A stretch of DNA of 64,000 nt from Zhongshania aliphaticivorans (GCF_902705855.1 NZ_CACSIJ010000015.1:280232-344231), one strand, 5' to 3'. Shown: positions 50,727-61,803, counted from the stretch's first letter. Numbers and translations are program-made. Notes: a model not told the origin generated them from the sequence alone.

Positions 50727-53700
50727 TTATTCCGTGTCTAACTCGATATTAATACCGAGGGAGCGGATCTCTTTGACCAGTACGTTGAAAGACTCGGGCA
50801 TGCCCGGCTCCATACGCTGATCGCCATCAACAATGTTTTTATACATTTTGGTACGACCATTCACGTCATCCGACTTAACAGTCAACATTTCCTGCAAGGT
50901 GTAAGCTGCGCCATATGCTTCCAGCGCCCACACTTCCATCTCACCGAAACGCTGACCACCGAACTGCGCTTTACCGCCGAGTGGTTGCTGGGTTACCAAA
51001 CTGTACGAACCGGTTGAACGCGCATGCATCTTGTCGTCGACCAAATGGTTCAGTTTCAGCATGTACATATAACCAACGGTTACCGGACGATCAAACTCTA
51101 GACCGGTACGGCCGTCACACAGCTTCAACTGGCCACTATCTGGCAGCCCCGCCAAGGTCAACAGATTTTTTATTTCTGCTTCGTTCGCGCCATCAAATAC
51201 CTGAGTAGCCATCGGTACGCCGCCACGCAAGTTTTTAGCCAGATCCATAATCGCTTCATCGCTGAAGCTATCTAGGTCTTCATGGCGACCTGCGCCGTCG
51301 TTATAAATTTCGCCCAAGAAAGCACGCAATTCAGCCATTTTGCGCTGCTCGCGAATCATGTCATCAATCTTGCGACCCAAACCTTTGGCCGCTAAGCCTA
51401 AGTGAGTTTCAAGAACCTGACCAACGTTCATCCGCGACGGAACACCTAGTGGGTTCAGTACGATATCGACTGGCTCGCCATTTTCGTCAAAAGGCATATC
51501 TTCAACCGGCATGATGACCGAGATAACCCCTTTGTTTCCGTGACGACCGGCCATTTTATCACCCGGCTGAATACGGCGCTTAATTGCCAAATACACTTTA
51601 ACGATTTTCAAAACACCAGGTGCTAAATCATCACCGGTTGTTAGTTTGCGTTTCTTATCTTCAAAACGCTCTTCCAAGGTTTTGCGATGCTCACCCAACT
51701 GCTTATCTGCATCTTCTAATGCAGCATTTAGTGGCTCTTCAGCCATACGCAATTTGAACCAGTCATCTTTCTTCAGCTCTTTAAGACCCGCCGCCGATAG
51801 CTCGTCGCCCTTTTTCATACCCGGGCCGCTGAGAATCTTCTGACCATTTAGGGCATCAGACAAGCGCACAAATGTCGCTTCTTCAACAATGCGGTACTCT
51901 TCATTCAAGTCCTTACGGAACTGATCAAGCTGCATCTTTTCAATTTCTAAGGCGCGCTTATCTTTTTCCAAACCATCACGAGTGAAGACTTGAACGTCGA
52001 TAACCGTACCTTTGGTGCTAGTAGGAACGCGCAGTGACGTGTCTTTTACGTCTGACGCTTTCTCACCGAAGATAGCACGCAGTAGCTTTTCTTCTGGGGT
52101 CAGCTGGGTTTCGCCTTTTGGCGTCACTTTGCCTACCAGAATATCGCCAGGGCCAACTTCTGCACCGATGTACACAATGCCAGACTCATCCAAGTTAGCT
52201 AAAGCGCCCTCACCAACATTAGGGATGTCAGAGGAAATTTCCTCTGGCCCAAGCTTAGTGTCACGAGCGATACAGGTCAGCTCTTGAATATGAATGGTAG
52301 TAAAACGATCTTCTTTTACAACACGTTCAGACACCAAGATGGAGTCTTCGAAGTTGTAACCATTCCACGGCATGAATGCGATACGCATGTTCTGGCCCAA
52401 TGCCAGCTCACCCAAATCGACAGACGGGCCATCAGCCAGAATATCACCGCGCACCACATCGTGGCCTTCGCTCACAATTGGACGCTGGTTAATACAAGTG
52501 TTCTGGTTAGAGCGGGTGTATTTGGTCAAGTTGTAAATATCAACCGGCGGCTGGCCAGGCTGAACTTCGTCATTGTTTACACGCACAACAATACGCGACG
52601 AGTCAACGCTGTCGATCACACCGCCGCGGCGAGCAACCACACACACACCCGAGTCCGATGCCACATAACGCTCAAAACCAGTACCGACCAAAGGCTTATC
52701 GGCCTTTAATGTTGGTACGGCCTGACGCTGCATGTTCGAGCCCATCAATGCGCGGTTAGCGTCATCGTGTTCTAAGAAGGGAATCAATGACGCTGCAACC
52801 GAAACAACCTGCTTGGGCGAAACGTCCATGTAGGTTACTTTTTCTGGTGGCATTACGGTGAATTCGTTCATGTGACGAACCGCAACCATCTCGTCGGTCA
52901 ACTCGCCTTTGTCGTTCATGACAGCCGAGGCCTGAGCGATAACTTCTTCAGCTTCATTTATCGCTGACAAGTATTCGATATCATCGCTTACCTTACCGTC
53001 TTTAACTTTGCGGTAAGGGCTCTCCAAGAAACCATACTCATTGGTACGCGCATACGTTGCCAACGAGTTGATCAGACCGATGTTTGGTCCTTCAGGTGTT
53101 TCTATCGGACATACCCGACCGTAGTGCGTCGGGTGAACGTCGCGAACTTCAAAGCCAGCACGCTCACGCGTCAGACCACCAGGCCCAAGCGCAGAAACAC
53201 GACGCTTATGGGTAATCTCCGACAGCGGGTTGTTTTGGTCCATAAACTGAGACAGCTGCGAAGAGCCAAAGAATTCTTTCACCGCCGCTGCAACCGGTTT
53301 AGCGTTGATCAAATCCTGCGGCATCAAGCCTTCGCTTTCCGCCATAGAGAGACGCTCTTTAACCGCGCGCTCAACCCTGACCAAACCGACACGGAATTGG
53401 TTCTCAGCCATTTCACCGACAGAACGGATACGACGGTTACCCAAGTGATCGATATCATCAACGATGCCTTTACCGTTACGAATGCCAACCAGCATTTTCA
53501 TAACAGCAACGATATCGCTTTGATCCAAGGTACCAGAACCGAGAATTTCTTCACGACCAATGCGGCGATTAAACTTCATCCGGCCCACGGTCGACAGATC
53601 GTAGCGCTCGGGAGAGAAGAACAGATTCTGAAAGAGGTTTTCCGCCGAGTCTTTAGTCGGTGGCTCGCCCGGACGCATCATACGGTAAATTTCTACCAGC

Positions 53701-54803
53701 GCCTCAAGCTGACTATTGGTTGGGTCAGCACGTAGAGTGTCACTAACGTATGGACCGCAATCAAGCTCGTTAGTGTATAGGGTGTCAATTTCGGTCACAC
53801 CCGTCTCTTCTAGCTTGGTAAGTATTTCCGCTGTAATTTCAGAGTTACAAGGGAACAGCACTTCGCCTGTTGCTTTGTCGATAATATCCTTGGCTAAGGC
53901 ACGCCCAACCAGATATTCGACAGGCACTTCTAGCTCAGTAAGATTCGCTTTTTCAATTTGGCGAATGTGACGAGCTGTAATACGACGACCAGTCTCAACG
54001 ATAACTTCGCCATTTTTAGCGCAGATATCGAATGTAGCAACCTCACCACGCAGACGCTCAGGAATTAGCTCTATAGTAAAGCCACCTTTTTTGGCGACCT
54101 TAAACGTATTCACGTCATAGAACAGTTCTAGAATTTCTTCTGCTGCCATACCTAATGCACGCAACAGGATTGTAGCCGGCAATTTACGGCGACGGTCAAT
54201 ACGTACAAAAACCTGATCTTTAGGATCGAATTCAAAATCAAGCCACGAGCCGCGATAAGGAATGATCCGCGCCGAATACAACAGCTTACCAGACGAGTGG
54301 GTTTTACCACGATCATGGTCGAAGAACACGCCAGGAGAACGGTGCAGCTGAGAAACGATTACCCGCTCAGTACCATTAATTACAAAGGTACCGTTTTCAG
54401 TCATCAGGGGGATTTCGCCCATATAGACTTCTTGCTCTTTAATATCTTTGATGCTTTTGTTGGCAGATTCACGATCATAAATAATCAAGCGAACCTTAAC
54501 CCGTAGCGGCACGGAATAAGTCACACCGCGCAGCTGACATTCATTTACATCAAACGCAGGCACACCAAGTACGTAATCGACGTACTCAAGGGCTGCATTG
54601 CCGGAGTAGCTGACTATCGGGAATATAGATTTAAAAGCGGCGTGTAAACCATGCTCGCCGCGTTCAGCGGCAGGAACGCCTGCCTGCGTAAACTTTTTGT
54701 AGGAATCCAGCTGAATCGCAAGGAGATATGGCACGTCCATGACGTGCGGCATCTTGCCAAAATCCTTGCGGATACGTTTTTTCTCAGTGTACGAGTAAGC
54801 CAT
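50727..54803 (-). CDS. rpoB: RNA polymerase subunit beta
   Basis: A 1358-residue subunit. The rifampicin region reads [20 protein letters not shown] followed by [11 protein letters not shown], with wild-type D, H and S at the main resistance positions. Other conserved blocks are [17 protein letters not shown] near the start and [20 protein letters not shown] at the end. Length is normal for the gammaproteobacterial protein. It follows rplL across an attenuator-like hairpin and precedes rpoC. Confidence 0.98.
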   Translation of the reverse strand: MAYSYTEKKRIRKDFGKMPHVMDVPYLLAIQLDSYKKFTQAGVPAAERGEHGLHAAFKSIFPIVSYSGNAALEYVDYVLGVPAFDVNECQLRGVTYSVPLRVKVRLIIYDRESANKSIKDIKEQEVYMGEIPLMTENGTFVINGTERVIVSQLHRSPGVFFDHDRGKTHSSGKLLYSARIIPYRGSWLDFEFDPKDQVFVRIDRRRKLPATILLRALGMAAEEILELFYDVNTFKVAKKGGFTIELIPERLRGEVATFDICAKNGEVIVETGRRITARHIRQIEKANLTELEVPVEYLVGRALAKDIIDKATGEVLFPCNSEITAEILTKLEETGVTEIDTLYTNELDCGPYVSDTLRADPTNSQLEALVEIYRMMRPGEPPTKDSAENLFQNLFFSPERYDLSTVGRMKFNRRIGREEILGSGTLDQSDIVAVMKMLVGIRNGKGIVDDIDHLGNRRIRSVGEMAENQFRVGLVRVERAVKERLSMAESEGLMPQDLINAKPVAAAVKEFFGSSQLSQFMDQNNPLSEITHKRRVSALGPGGLTRERAGFEVRDVHPTHYGRVCPIETPEGPNIGLINSLATYARTNEYGFLESPYRKVKDGKVSDDIEYLSAINEAEEVIAQASAVMNDKGELTDEMVAVRHMNEFTVMPPEKVTYMDVSPKQVVSVAASLIPFLEHDDANRALMGSNMQRQAVPTLKADKPLVGTGFERYVASDSGVCVVARRGGVIDSVDSSRIVVRVNNDEVQPGQPPVDIYNLTKYTRSNQNTCINQRPIVSEGHDVVRGDILADGPSVDLGELALGQNMRIAFMPWNGYNFEDSILVSERVVKEDRFTTIHIQELTCIARDTKLGPEEISSDIPNVGEGALANLDESGIVYIGAEVGPGDILVGKVTPKGETQLTPEEKLLRAIFGEKASDVKDTSLRVPTSTKGTVIDVQVFTRDGLEKDKRALEIEKMQLDQFRKDLNEEYRIVEEATFVRLSDALNGQKILSGPGMKKGDELSAAGLKELKKDDWFKLRMAEEPLNAALEDADKQLGEHRKTLEERFEDKKRKLTTGDDLAPGVLKIVKVYLAIKRRIQPGDKMAGRHGNKGVISVIMPVEDMPFDENGEPVDIVLNPLGVPSRMNVGQVLETHLGLAAKGLGRKIDDMIREQRKMAELRAFLGEIYNDGAGRHEDLDSFSDEAIMDLAKNLRGGVPMATQVFDGANEAEIKNLLTLAGLPDSGQLKLCDGRTGLEFDRPVTVGYMYMLKLNHLVDDKMHARSTGSYSLVTQQPLGGKAQFGGQRFGEMEVWALEAYGAAYTLQEMLTVKSDDVNGRTKMYKNIVDGDQRMEPGMPESFNVLVKEIRSLGINIELDTE

Positions 54804-54920
54804 CAGTACTCCCCAGCATCATCTCTTGACTCCGCCGCGACCGGCGACGGTGTCGTTAGTGCGACAGTTTATCTGTCGCGAGTCAGACCCTTATAGGCCC
54901 CGACTGTAATTTCTCAAACA

Positions 54921-54953
54921 ACAAAAGGCCGGCGGGATTTAACCCGCCAGCCC
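54921..54953 (-). terminator. Attenuator between rplL and rpoB
   Basis: On the minus strand GGCTGGCGGG and CCCGCCGGCC (one mismatch/wobble) pair around TTAAAT and are followed by TTTT. A partial terminator at this position is known in E. coli, where it lowers rpoBC relative to L7/L12. Confidence 0.75.
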
Positions 54954-54990
54954 AGCTTGAGATTGACCCGCAAGCAGGCCAACAAGCAAC

Positions 54991-55368
54991 TTACTTAAGC
55001 TCGACGCTAGCGCCTGCTTCTTCAAGTGCTGCTTTAGCTGCGTCTGCATCAGCCTTAGAAGCGCCTTCTTTAACAGTAGATGGTGCGCCATCTACCATTT
55101 CTTTCGCTTCTTTCAAGCCTAAGCCAGTGATCGTACGTACTGCTTTGATCACGTTAACTTTCTTGTCGCCAGCAGCAGTCAGAACAACGTCAAACTCAGT
55201 TTGTTCTTCAGCAGCAGCGCCGCCTTCAGCAGCGGCAGCAGGAGCTGCAGCAACTGCAGCAGCTGCAGTAACGCCAAACTTCTCTTCCATCGCTTCGATT
55301 AGACCAACTACGTCCATTACGCTCATTTCAGCGATTGCATTCAAAATATCGTCTTGTGACAGAGCCAT
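54991..55368 (-). CDS. rplL: 50S ribosomal protein L7/L12
   Basis: A 125-residue stalk protein: an N-terminal dimerisation helix ([20 protein letters not shown]), an Ala-rich hinge around residues 33-55, and a C-terminal factor-binding domain with [20 protein letters not shown]. It follows rplJ by 44 nt. Confidence 0.98.
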   Translation of the reverse strand: MALSQDDILNAIAEMSVMDVVGLIEAMEEKFGVTAAAAVAAAPAAAAEGGAAAEEQTEFDVVLTAAGDKKVNVIKAVRTITGLGLKEAKEMVDGAPSTVKEGASKADADAAKAALEEAGASVELK

Positions 55369-55412
55369 GTGAAACTCCCTACTGTGTCAATTACTAAAAA
55401 ATTTAACGCTGC

Positions 55413-55940
55413 TTACGCAGCTTCTTTCTGCTCGCGAACGGCAGCTAATGTACGAACCAATTTTCCTGGGACTTCGTTCATTGTACGTACCAGTTTGGTT
55501 GCCGGTGCTAACATCACGCTCATCAACATAGACAGCGCTTGGTCGCGGGTCGGCAGCTTAGCCAGTACATCCAACTGATCTACACCCATCAATTGGCCAC
55601 TAACCGCAAGTGCTTTCACTTCAAATTTAGCATTTGCTTTCGCAAAATCTTTGAAGATACGAGCTGCAGCACCTGGATCTTCCATCGAAAATGCTAGCAG
55701 AGAAGGCCCTTTAAAGGCCTCTTCTGCGCACTCGAATTCAGTTCCTTTTAACGCGATCTTCGCCAAAGTATTACGCACTACACGTACGTTCACTTGGGAT
55801 TCACGCGCCAATTTGCGCAGCTCTGTCATTTGGCCTACCGTACACCCGCGGGCGTCAGCAATAACCAATGACAATGCACTAGCGGCAGTCTCGTTAACGT
55901 CAGCTACTATCGCTTTTTTGTCGTCGAGTCTTAATGCCAC
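55413..55940 (-). CDS. rplJ: 50S ribosomal protein L10
   Basis: A 175-residue stalk base protein: [20 protein letters not shown] at the start, then [20 protein letters not shown] and [17 protein letters not shown]. The start is GTG with CAGGAG upstream. Translation is expected to be controlled by the L10-L7/L12 complex on the leader annotated upstream. Confidence 0.97.
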   Translation of the reverse strand: MALRLDDKKAIVADVNETAASALSLVIADARGCTVGQMTELRKLARESQVNVRVVRNTLAKIALKGTEFECAEEAFKGPSLLAFSMEDPGAAARIFKDFAKANAKFEVKALAVSGQLMGVDQLDVLAKLPTRDQALSMLMSVMLAPATKLVRTMNEVPGKLVRTLAAVREQKEAA

Positions 55941-55959
55941 TTGGATAACTCCTGGATTT

Positions 55960-56125
55960 GTCAGTTAATTACCGTAGACTGAAAACACAAAGTTTACAGT
56001 CGTTTGCTGGTGAACAAATCCAATCCACCATCTGCGTAGGCCGGTGCCGGTAACGTTGACAAGTCAACACACCTATTAAGGGTTCAGATCTGAAAAATCC
56101 AATCCCACCTACGGTCTTTGATGGT
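55960..56125 (-). promoter_or_regulatory. L10 leader (autoregulatory mRNA element ahead of rplJ)
   Basis: CCTACG (56108-56113) and CGTAGG (56035-56040) are the pairing arms, and the motif that follows on the minus strand, CCTACGCAGATGGTG, is the conserved L10-binding end seen in E. coli leaders. The L10-L12 complex binds this RNA and represses rplJL. The exact ends are estimated. Confidence 0.75.
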
Positions 56126-56220
56126 CTCTGTCTTTTGACACAGTAGGTCAGCTGTCAAAGACCACAAAGCCAGAAAACGCCCTCCGAAAAGGACGCTCTA
56201 TCCTGGGCGCAAGCGCCCAA
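56113..56220 (-). promoter_or_regulatory. Alternative hairpins in the rplA-rplJ spacer
   Basis: GGTCTTTGA (56113-56121) can pair with TCAAAGACC (56155-56163), while TTTGACA (56134-56140) can pair with TGTCAAA (56153-56159); the right arms overlap, so the two stems exclude each other. Further upstream, TGGGCGC/GCGCCCA (56205-56220) forms a compact hairpin 3-19 nt past the rplA stop without a U-tract. No clear promoter was found. Confidence 0.45.
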
Positions 56221-56223
56221 AAA

Positions 56224-56922
56224 TTATTTTAACGCCAGGCTTGCCTGATCGATAACGATACCAGGGCCCATTGTTGAAGAAAGAGTAATTTTCTTCATGT
56301 AGACACCTTTAGCTGATGATGGCTTCGCTTTACGCAAATCACCCAGCAAGGCTTCTAGATTTTCTTTTAACACGCCAGCTTCGAAAGAAATTGTCCCGAT
56401 AGCGCCGTGAATGATGCCGTTTTTATCTGTACGGTAGCGAACCTGACCCGCTTTAGCATTTTTAACTGCAGTTTCAACGTCAGCAGTTACAGTACCAGTT
56501 TTCGGGTTTGGCATTAGACCGCGTGGACCAAGAACTTGACCCAGCTGACCCACAACGCGCATTGCATCTGGAGAAGCAACAACTACGTCAAAATCCATCA
56601 TGCCGCCTTTAACTTGCTCGGCTAGATCGTCCATACCTACAAAATCTGCACCAGCAGCTTTTGCTTTTTCTGCATTTTCACCCTGGGTGAACACCGCAAC
56701 ACGTACAGTTTTGCCTGTACCATTTGGCAGAGTAGTTGCACCGCGAACAGCTTGATCTGATTTACGTGCATCAACGCCAAGGTTGATTGCAACATCAATT
56801 GCTTCTGGGAACTTAACAGTAGAGACGTCTTTCAACAGCGCCACCGCGTCTTCAAAACTATATTGTTTGCCAGCAACAACTTTCTCAGCAATTGCCTTTT
56901 GGCGCTTAGTTAGCTTAGCCAT
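56224..56922 (-). CDS. rplA: 50S ribosomal protein L1
   Basis: A 232-residue protein of the mobile L1 stalk: [20 protein letters not shown], then [20 protein letters not shown] (the L1 signature) and [17 protein letters not shown]. In E. coli L1 represses rplKA by binding the rplK leader. The ATG overlaps the rplK TAA by one base (TAATG). Confidence 0.98.
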   Translation of the reverse strand: MAKLTKRQKAIAEKVVAGKQYSFEDAVALLKDVSTVKFPEAIDVAINLGVDARKSDQAVRGATTLPNGTGKTVRVAVFTQGENAEKAKAAGADFVGMDDLAEQVKGGMMDFDVVVASPDAMRVVGQLGQVLGPRGLMPNPKTGTVTADVETAVKNAKAGQVRYRTDKNGIIHGAIGTISFEAGVLKENLEALLGDLRKAKPSSAKGVYMKKITLSSTMGPGIVIDQASLALK

Positions 56923-57353
56923 TACACACCCTCCACTTCGATACCAGCGGCACGAGCACTGCCCGCGATTGTACGCACTGCCGCTTCCATATCAGAAGCA
57001 GTAAGGTCGGCCATTTTAATAGTGGCGATCTCTTCTATTTGCGCACGGGTTACTTTGCCCACTTTTTTAGAGTTGGGCGTACCTGACCCACTTTTCACAC
57101 CAGCGGCCTTTTTCAGCAAGAATGATGCTGGTGGCGTTTTCGTGGTGAATGTAAAGCTACGGTCAGAGTAGACTGTGATAACGACAGGAATAGGCATGCC
57201 ACTCTCAAGACTCTGGGTCTGAGCGTTGAATGCTTTACAGAATTCCATGATATTCACACCGTGTTGACCCAATGCAGGGCCAACTGGTGGACTTGGGTTT
57301 GCTGCACCAGCAGCAACTTGTAGCTTGATATAAGCCTGTACTTTCTTAGCCAT
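56922..57353 (-). CDS. rplK: 50S ribosomal protein L11
   Basis: A 143-residue GTPase-centre protein: [38 protein letters not shown] and the C-terminal [19 protein letters not shown]11 is also needed for RelA activation. Its leader (57354-57433, 80 nt) probably carries the L1 target. Confidence 0.98.
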   Translation of the reverse strand: MAKKVQAYIKLQVAAGAANPSPPVGPALGQHGVNIMEFCKAFNAQTQSLESGMPIPVVITVYSDRSFTFTTKTPPASFLLKKAAGVKSGSGTPNSKKVGKVTRAQIEEIATIKMADLTASDMEAAVRTIAGSARAAGIEVEGV

Positions 57354-57433
57354 ATTACCTCTCCATTTGGGTAGTAACGCTCCGCATACACGAAGCTCCC
57401 CGCGACAGCTTACGCTGACCTAAAACAGTGAAC

Positions 57434-57964
57434 TTAGGTCTTCTCTACTTGACCAAAATCCAACTCTACAGGCGTAGAACGCCCGAAAATTAGTACCGCA
57501 ACATGCAAACGGTTCTTCTCGTAGTTCACTTCTTCAACAACACCATTAAAATCATTAAATGGGCCATCGATAACACGAACCATTTCGCCAGGCTCAAACA
57601 GGGTCTTAGGTTTAGGCTTATCGCCACTTTCAACCCGCTGCAGGATGGCCTGCGCTTCTTTTTCGGTAATTGGTGCAGGCTTATCTGCCTTACCACCAAT
57701 AAAGCCCATGACTCTTGGCGTTTCTTTAACTAAGTGCCAAGTATCGTCTCCGAGCTCCATTTCGATCAAAACGTAGCCAGGGAAAAATTTGCGCTCACTT
57801 TTGCGCTTTTGCCCGCCACGCATTTCAACCACTTCTTCTGTCGGCACCAATACTTCACCGAAACGCTCTGCAAAGCCCGAAAGCTCAATGCGCTCTTTTA
57901 ATGCAAGAGCCACTTTCTTTTCGTACCCAGAATAGGCGTGTACAACATACCAACGCTTTGTCAT
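57434..57964 (-). CDS. nusG: Transcription termination/antitermination protein NusG
   Basis: A 176-residue factor with the N-terminal NGN domain ([20 protein letters not shown]) that binds RNA polymerase. The C-terminal KOW domain ([20 protein letters not shown]) contacts Rho or S10. It lies 9 nt after secE, the usual pair. Confidence 0.98.
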   Translation of the reverse strand: MTKRWYVVHAYSGYEKKVALALKERIELSGFAERFGEVLVPTEEVVEMRGGQKRKSERKFFPGYVLIEMELGDDTWHLVKETPRVMGFIGGKADKPAPITEKEAQAILQRVESGDKPKPKTLFEPGEMVRVIDGPFNDFNGVVEEVNYEKNRLHVAVLIFGRSTPVELDFGQVEKT

Positions 57965-57973
57965 GCCCTACCT

Positions 57974-58339
57974 CTAGCCGATAACCATGGATGCCAGCCA
58001 ACCCAGTAGAGTATCTAATCCCCACAGAATCAATGCCGCCACAACGACAAACGCCACCACAATAAGTGTCGTTTGTGTGCTCTCCTGACGCGTCGGCCAG
58101 ACTACTTTTCTGATTTCCGTACGCGCACCTTTTAACAATTCAAAAAATGCCGCACCTTTTTCGGTACGATACGCAATGAAAGCCGCTACAGACGCCAACA
58201 CCAACAAGGCAATGACGCGGTAAAGCAAGGACTCGCCAGAAAAATACGTATTGCCGCCAACACCAACCACAACAAGTAAAGCAACTATGCTCCACTTCAA
58301 GCCATCGAGGCGACTAGCGTTTTCCGCCTTAGCACTCAT
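57974..58339 (-). CDS. secE: Preprotein translocase subunit SecE
   Basis: A 121-residue membrane protein of the three-helix type found in E. coli and relatives. Two N-terminal hydrophobic segments (about residues 15-30 and 40-57) precede the conserved amphipathic helix and third helix, with KGARTEIRKVVWPTRQESTQ around residues 69-88. It clamps SecY. It follows tRNA-Trp. Confidence 0.96.
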   Translation of the reverse strand: MSAKAENASRLDGLKWSIVALLVVVGVGGNTYFSGESLLYRVIALLVLASVAAFIAYRTEKGAAFFELLKGARTEIRKVVWPTRQESTQTTLIVVAFVVVAALILWGLDTLLGWLASMVIG

Positions 58340-58410
58340 TGTTCAGTCATATCCTTTTTTGCTAAGCGCAAAACACCACTACGCATTACGCGAAGCGGTG
58401 TTAACGTAAA

Positions 58411-58486
58411 TGGCAGGCCAGGAGGGACTCGAACCCCCAACAGCCGGTTTTGGAGACCGGTGCTCTACCAATTGAACTACTGGCCT
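58411..58486 (-). tRNA. trnW: tRNA-Trp (anticodon CCA)
   Basis: A 76-nt cloverleaf with acceptor AGGCCAG, TCGA-type T loop (GGTTCGAGTCC), anticodon loop CTCCAAA and encoded CCA end. It lies between tufB and secE, as in Pseudomonas. Confidence 0.97.
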
Positions 58487-58493
58487 ACAAGTA

Positions 58494-58509
58494 CCGGGAC
58501 AAGCCCGGC
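58494..58509 (-). other. Hairpin between tufB and tRNA-Trp
   Basis: CCGGG and CCCGG pair around a 5-nt loop. It sits between the tufB stop and the tRNA and is probably a processing signal; no U-tract is present, so the tRNA and secE may be read through from tufB. Confidence 0.45.
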
Positions 58510-58533
58510 CTTACACCCAATACTACTGGGATT

Positions 58534-59757
58534 TTACTCTACGATTTTAGCAACAACGCCGGCGCCAACAGTACGACCACCTTCGCGGATTGCAAAACGC
58601 AAACCTTCTTCCATCGCGATAGGCGCAATCAATGTCACGTCCATCTTCACGTTGTCGCCAGGCATTACCATTTCAGTACCTTCAGGCAGCTCACAAGCAC
58701 CTGTTACATCCGTGGTACGGAAGTAGAACTGTGGACGGTAGCCTTTGAAGAATGGCGTGTGACGACCACCCTCTTCTTTTGACAACACGTACACTTCCGC
58801 TTCAAAGCGAGTGTGCGGAGTGATTGAGCCAGACTTAGCCAATACTTGACCACGCTCAACGTCATCACGCTTAGTACCACGCAACAACACGCCTACGTTC
58901 TCACCAGCGCGACCTTCGTCAAGCAGCTTGCGGAACATTTCAACACCAGTACAGGTCGTTTTGGTGGTATCACGAATACCGATGATAGAAATCTCATCAC
59001 CAGTGCGCAGAATGCCACGCTCAATACGGCCAGTTACAACAGTACCGCGACCAGAGATTGAGAATACATCTTCGATTGGCATTAGGAACGGCAGATCAAC
59101 CGCACGCTCTGGCTGTGGAATATAAGTATCCAAAGCCTCAACCAATTTAGCGACCGCTGTCGTGCCAAGCTCGTTATCATCTTGACCGTTCAATGCCATT
59201 AATGCAGAGCCTGCAATAATTGGCGTGTCGTCGCCTGGGAATTCGTACATATCGAGCAGCTCGCGCAGCTCCATTTCTACCAATTCAAGCATTTCATTGT
59301 ATTCTTCGCTGCCTACGCCGCCGCAATCTTCTGCAAGCAGGTCTGCCTTGTTCAGGAAGACAACAATGTACGGTACGCCAACCTGACGTGACAGCAGGAT
59401 GTGCTCACGAGTCTGCGGCATTGGGCCGTCAGTCGCGCCACACACCAAAATAGCGCCATCCATCTGTGCAGCACCGGTAATCATGTTCTTAACGTAGTCA
59501 GCGTGACCTGGGCAGTCGACGTGAGCGTAGTGGCGAACTGATGAGTCATACTCAACGTGCGAGGTCGCAATGGTAATACCGCGCTCACGCTCTTCCGGTG
59601 CATTATCGATACCATCAAACGCCACCGCCTTACCACCATACACTTCCGCACATACGCGCGTCAGGGCTGCTGTCAGCGTGGTTTTACCATGGTCGACGTG
59701 ACCAATGGTGCCCACATTCAAATGGGGCTTATTACGTTCAAACTTCTCTTTAGCCAT
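58534..59757 (-). CDS. tufB: Elongation factor Tu, copy 2 (tRNA-linked)
   Basis: 407 residues, identical in protein sequence to the fusA-linked copy, including the 10-residue insertion after NKAD. It starts with ATG, where the other copy has GTG, and codons 3-4 differ synonymously (AAA GAG here against AAG GAA). From about codon 5 to the stop the two genes look identical, and the flanks are unrelated. It lies downstream of a four-tRNA cluster and is probably cotranscribed with it. Confidence 0.98.
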   Translation of the reverse strand: MAKEKFERNKPHLNVGTIGHVDHGKTTLTAALTRVCAEVYGGKAVAFDGIDNAPEERERGITIATSHVEYDSSVRHYAHVDCPGHADYVKNMITGAAQMDGAILVCGATDGPMPQTREHILLSRQVGVPYIVVFLNKADLLAEDCGGVGSEEYNEMLELVEMELRELLDMYEFPGDDTPIIAGSALMALNGQDDNELGTTAVAKLVEALDTYIPQPERAVDLPFLMPIEDVFSISGRGTVVTGRIERGILRTGDEISIIGIRDTTKTTCTGVEMFRKLLDEGRAGENVGVLLRGTKRDDVERGQVLAKSGSITPHTRFEAEVYVLSKEEGGRHTPFFKGYRPQFYFRTTDVTGACELPEGTEMVMPGDNVKMDVTLIAPIAMEEGLRFAIREGGRTVGAGVVAKIVE

Positions 59758-59860
59758 TGCGACAGTCTCCTAGCGGACTTTTTCGTCAAGTCACTATTTT
59801 CGTCAAGCCACTACAAAAAGACAAAAGCTGACCAAATCAGCTTTTGTCGCCAAATTCTAA

Positions 59861-59936
<76 letters not shown>

Positions 59937-59968
59937 ACCGAAAATCTCTTTTACAAACCTGCCCAAAC

Positions 59969-60042
<74 letters not shown>

Positions 60043-60077
60043 TGAAACTTCAATCCGCTGGCAAGTCTTACAAATAA

Positions 60078-60161
60078 TGGTGGTGGGGGGTGGATTCGAA
60101 CCACCGAAGCTCGCGCGTCAGATTTACAGTCTGATCCCTTTAGCCACTCGGGAACCCCACC
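60078..60161 (-). tRNA. trnY: tRNA-Tyr (anticodon GTA)
   Basis: About 84 nt with the long variable arm of tRNA-Tyr (ACGCGCGAGCTTCGG region), acceptor GGTGGGG pairing with CCCCACC, anticodon loop CTGTAAA and encoded ACCA end. Confidence 0.97.
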
Positions 60162-60254
60162 CCAAGAGAACGGAATATTTTCTTTCGAGCCATGTAGTTA
60201 GCGGCCTAACTTCGACCGACTTACAGTTACTACAAGGCTCGCCAGAAAAATGTG

Positions 60255-60330
60255 TGGAGCTGGCGAGAGGAGTCGAACCCCCGACCGGCTGATTACAAGT
60301 CAGCTGCTCTACCAACTGAGCTACGCCAGC
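60255..60330 (-). tRNA. trnT: tRNA-Thr (anticodon TGT)
   Basis: A 76-nt cloverleaf, acceptor GCTGGCG, anticodon loop CTTGTAA, encoded CCA. It is the first tRNA of the cluster, 25-35 nt downstream of the promoter at 60364-60392. Confidence 0.97.
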
Positions 60331-60363
60331 TTAGCTACCACGTCGCTTCCAAACGAGGCCGGC

Positions 60364-60392
60364 ATTCTAGTCTAACTCTTGGTAAGACGCAA
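60364..60392 (-). promoter_or_regulatory. Promoter of the tRNA-tufB cluster
   Basis: TTGCGT (60392-60387) and TAGAAT (60369-60364) on the minus strand are 17 nt apart, followed by a GC-rich discriminator (GCCGGCC) as in stringently controlled stable-RNA promoters. The -10 overlaps the stop codon of the SPOR gene. Confidence 0.7.
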
Positions 60393-61050
60393 TCAGATTG
60401 CAGCTTTTTTTCTCCAAGCTTTTGTTATTATCTGTTTTTTTCTCCATCACACGAGCAATATCCTTTAGGGATTGATCGCCTTCGAGCCCAACATAGGCCA
60501 TCCAGTAGCGCACTCCCTCTTTTGCCACTCGCTTCACAGCGCTACTATACTCTCGCTTTAACAGGCCCTTAGCATGAACGCGCGCCCTCTCTTCTGTAGT
60601 GAATACACCCAACGAAATAGCATTTTTTAGCTCGCCACCCCGAATGATAAAATTATCGATACGCTTGCCGCGCAATTCGGCACCAACTTTTGCCGCCTCA
60701 TTAAACGATGAGTACGGCCCCAAATACACCCAGTAGTCCGCGCTTCGCTCATACTTTTCGGCAAATAATTTAACGTCACCAGACGATATACGACCTGCTA
60801 AGACTTCATCTTTATTGCTATATGGGCCCAAAAAGAGGCATGCACGCTTCTCTGCGCCAGCTGCAACATCTCGATTAGACGCCTCCTCTTTAGTAAGTGA
60901 TTTTGTACCGCCCAGCCCAAGCTCAGACAGCAACTGGATATTACCCTTATCTTCCGGTGTAAAAGTGACACTCTCTAGAGAAATAGAACCCTTGTCACTT
61001 AAAAAAAAGGCTGTATTTACCGCAACCAGTAATACAAAAAACCAACGCAC
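60367..61050 (-). CDS. SPOR domain protein
   Basis: About 227 residues. The N-terminus has one hydrophobic segment (VRWFFVLLVAVNTAFFL), so the protein is probably an inner-membrane anchored periplasmic protein. Residues about 105-190 resemble a SPOR domain (YWVYLGPYSSFNEAAKVGAE, then AISLGVFTTEERARVHAKGL), which binds denuded septal peptidoglycan. The first in-frame GTG is 61056, but AAGGGG lies 6 nt from the GTG at 61050. It is 14 nt after coaX. Its role may be in division, by family; no partner is known. Confidence 0.8.
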   Translation of the reverse strand: MRWFFVLLVAVNTAFFLSDKGSISLESVTFTPEDKGNIQLLSELGLGGTKSLTKEEASNRDVAAGAEKRACLFLGPYSNKDEVLAGRISSGDVKLFAEKYERSADYWVYLGPYSSFNEAAKVGAELRGKRIDNFIIRGGELKNAISLGVFTTEERARVHAKGLLKREYSSAVKRVAKEGVRYWMAYVGLEGDQSLKDIARVMEKKTDNNKSLEKKSCNLIASYQELD

Positions 61051-61064
61051 CTGCACCCCCTTGC

Positions 61065-61802
61065 TTACGCCTTAGCTAGCACCAGCGCCAATCCATCCAA
61101 AACCAAGTCCTTACTGTAATGCCACGATGCCGCATAATCACCCGCAAGCTGCATCACATTCGCACCATCACCACCGGTGACATACACCCTATAATTCACA
61201 CCAATCTCTTTTTCGGCCTCATGTAGCGCGAGCTGAACTGCACCTACCAAGCCCAGCCACTTGCCATTATGTACACAAGCGCCAGTATTTTTGCCCAAAC
61301 CCAAGCTCTTAGATGCAGCAACACCAAATCGCACCTTACCAGTGCTTCGCCCGAGCGCAGTTAAGGCCAACTCAGCACCAGGTAATATGTAACCGCCGTG
61401 ATGCTGCCCCCCCCTATCGATTACATCTATAGTTAACGCAGTACCAGCATCAATAATCACACATGCTTCGCGACAACTATTATATGCCGCAACCATTGCC
61501 AACCAGCGATCAACCCCCATACTGGACACGTCGTCGTACCCATTTCTTACGCCAGCGCATTCGGCTTGAGACACTGCAAATTCGTGCTCCACTTTTTTAC
61601 CTACCAGTAAGGCCTTCAGCTGGGTTTCTCTCTGACTAAATGCAACAGAAGCCACACGAACAAAGCTTACCTCGGCATCCAACAGGTCTTCGAGTTCGTC
61701 AAGATTGTCTGCGATACGACCAGAATCCAGCACGACCGCCCCACTTAAACGACGCCACTTTATCGCTGTATTACCTACATCTAGCTCCAATATCAGTGCC
61801 AA
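61065..61802 (-). CDS. coaX: Type III pantothenate kinase
   Basis: A 245-residue kinase for the first step of coenzyme A synthesis. The ASKHA-fold motifs are LELDVGNTAIKW (residues about 5-16), DRWLAMVAAY and IDAGTALTIDVID. Type III is distinct from E. coli CoaA and is usual in Pseudomonas. It appears to start with TTG at 61802, 1 nt after the birA stop. Gene order birA-coaX-SPOR protein is typical of pseudomonads and relatives. Confidence 0.94.
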   Translation of the reverse strand: MALILELDVGNTAIKWRRLSGAVVLDSGRIADNLDELEDLLDAEVSFVRVASVAFSQRETQLKALLVGKKVEHEFAVSQAECAGVRNGYDDVSSMGVDRWLAMVAAYNSCREACVIIDAGTALTIDVIDRGGQHHGGYILPGAELALTALGRSTGKVRFGVAASKSLGLGKNTGACVHNGKWLGLVGAVQLALHEAEKEIGVNYRVYVTGGDGANVMQLAGDYAASWHYSKDLVLDGLALVLAKA

Positions 61803-61803
61803 C

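Noticed and set aside
46441..54803. Many antisense open frames of 60-200 codons over rpoB and rpoC
   Set aside because: They lie opposite conserved coding sequence, have no ribosome binding sites or family motifs, and their composition follows the codon pattern of the real genes.
50727..54803. Rifampicin or streptomycin resistance alleles in rpoB/rpsL
   Set aside because: The key residues (D, H, S in the rifampicin region; both S12 lysines) are wild type by motif.
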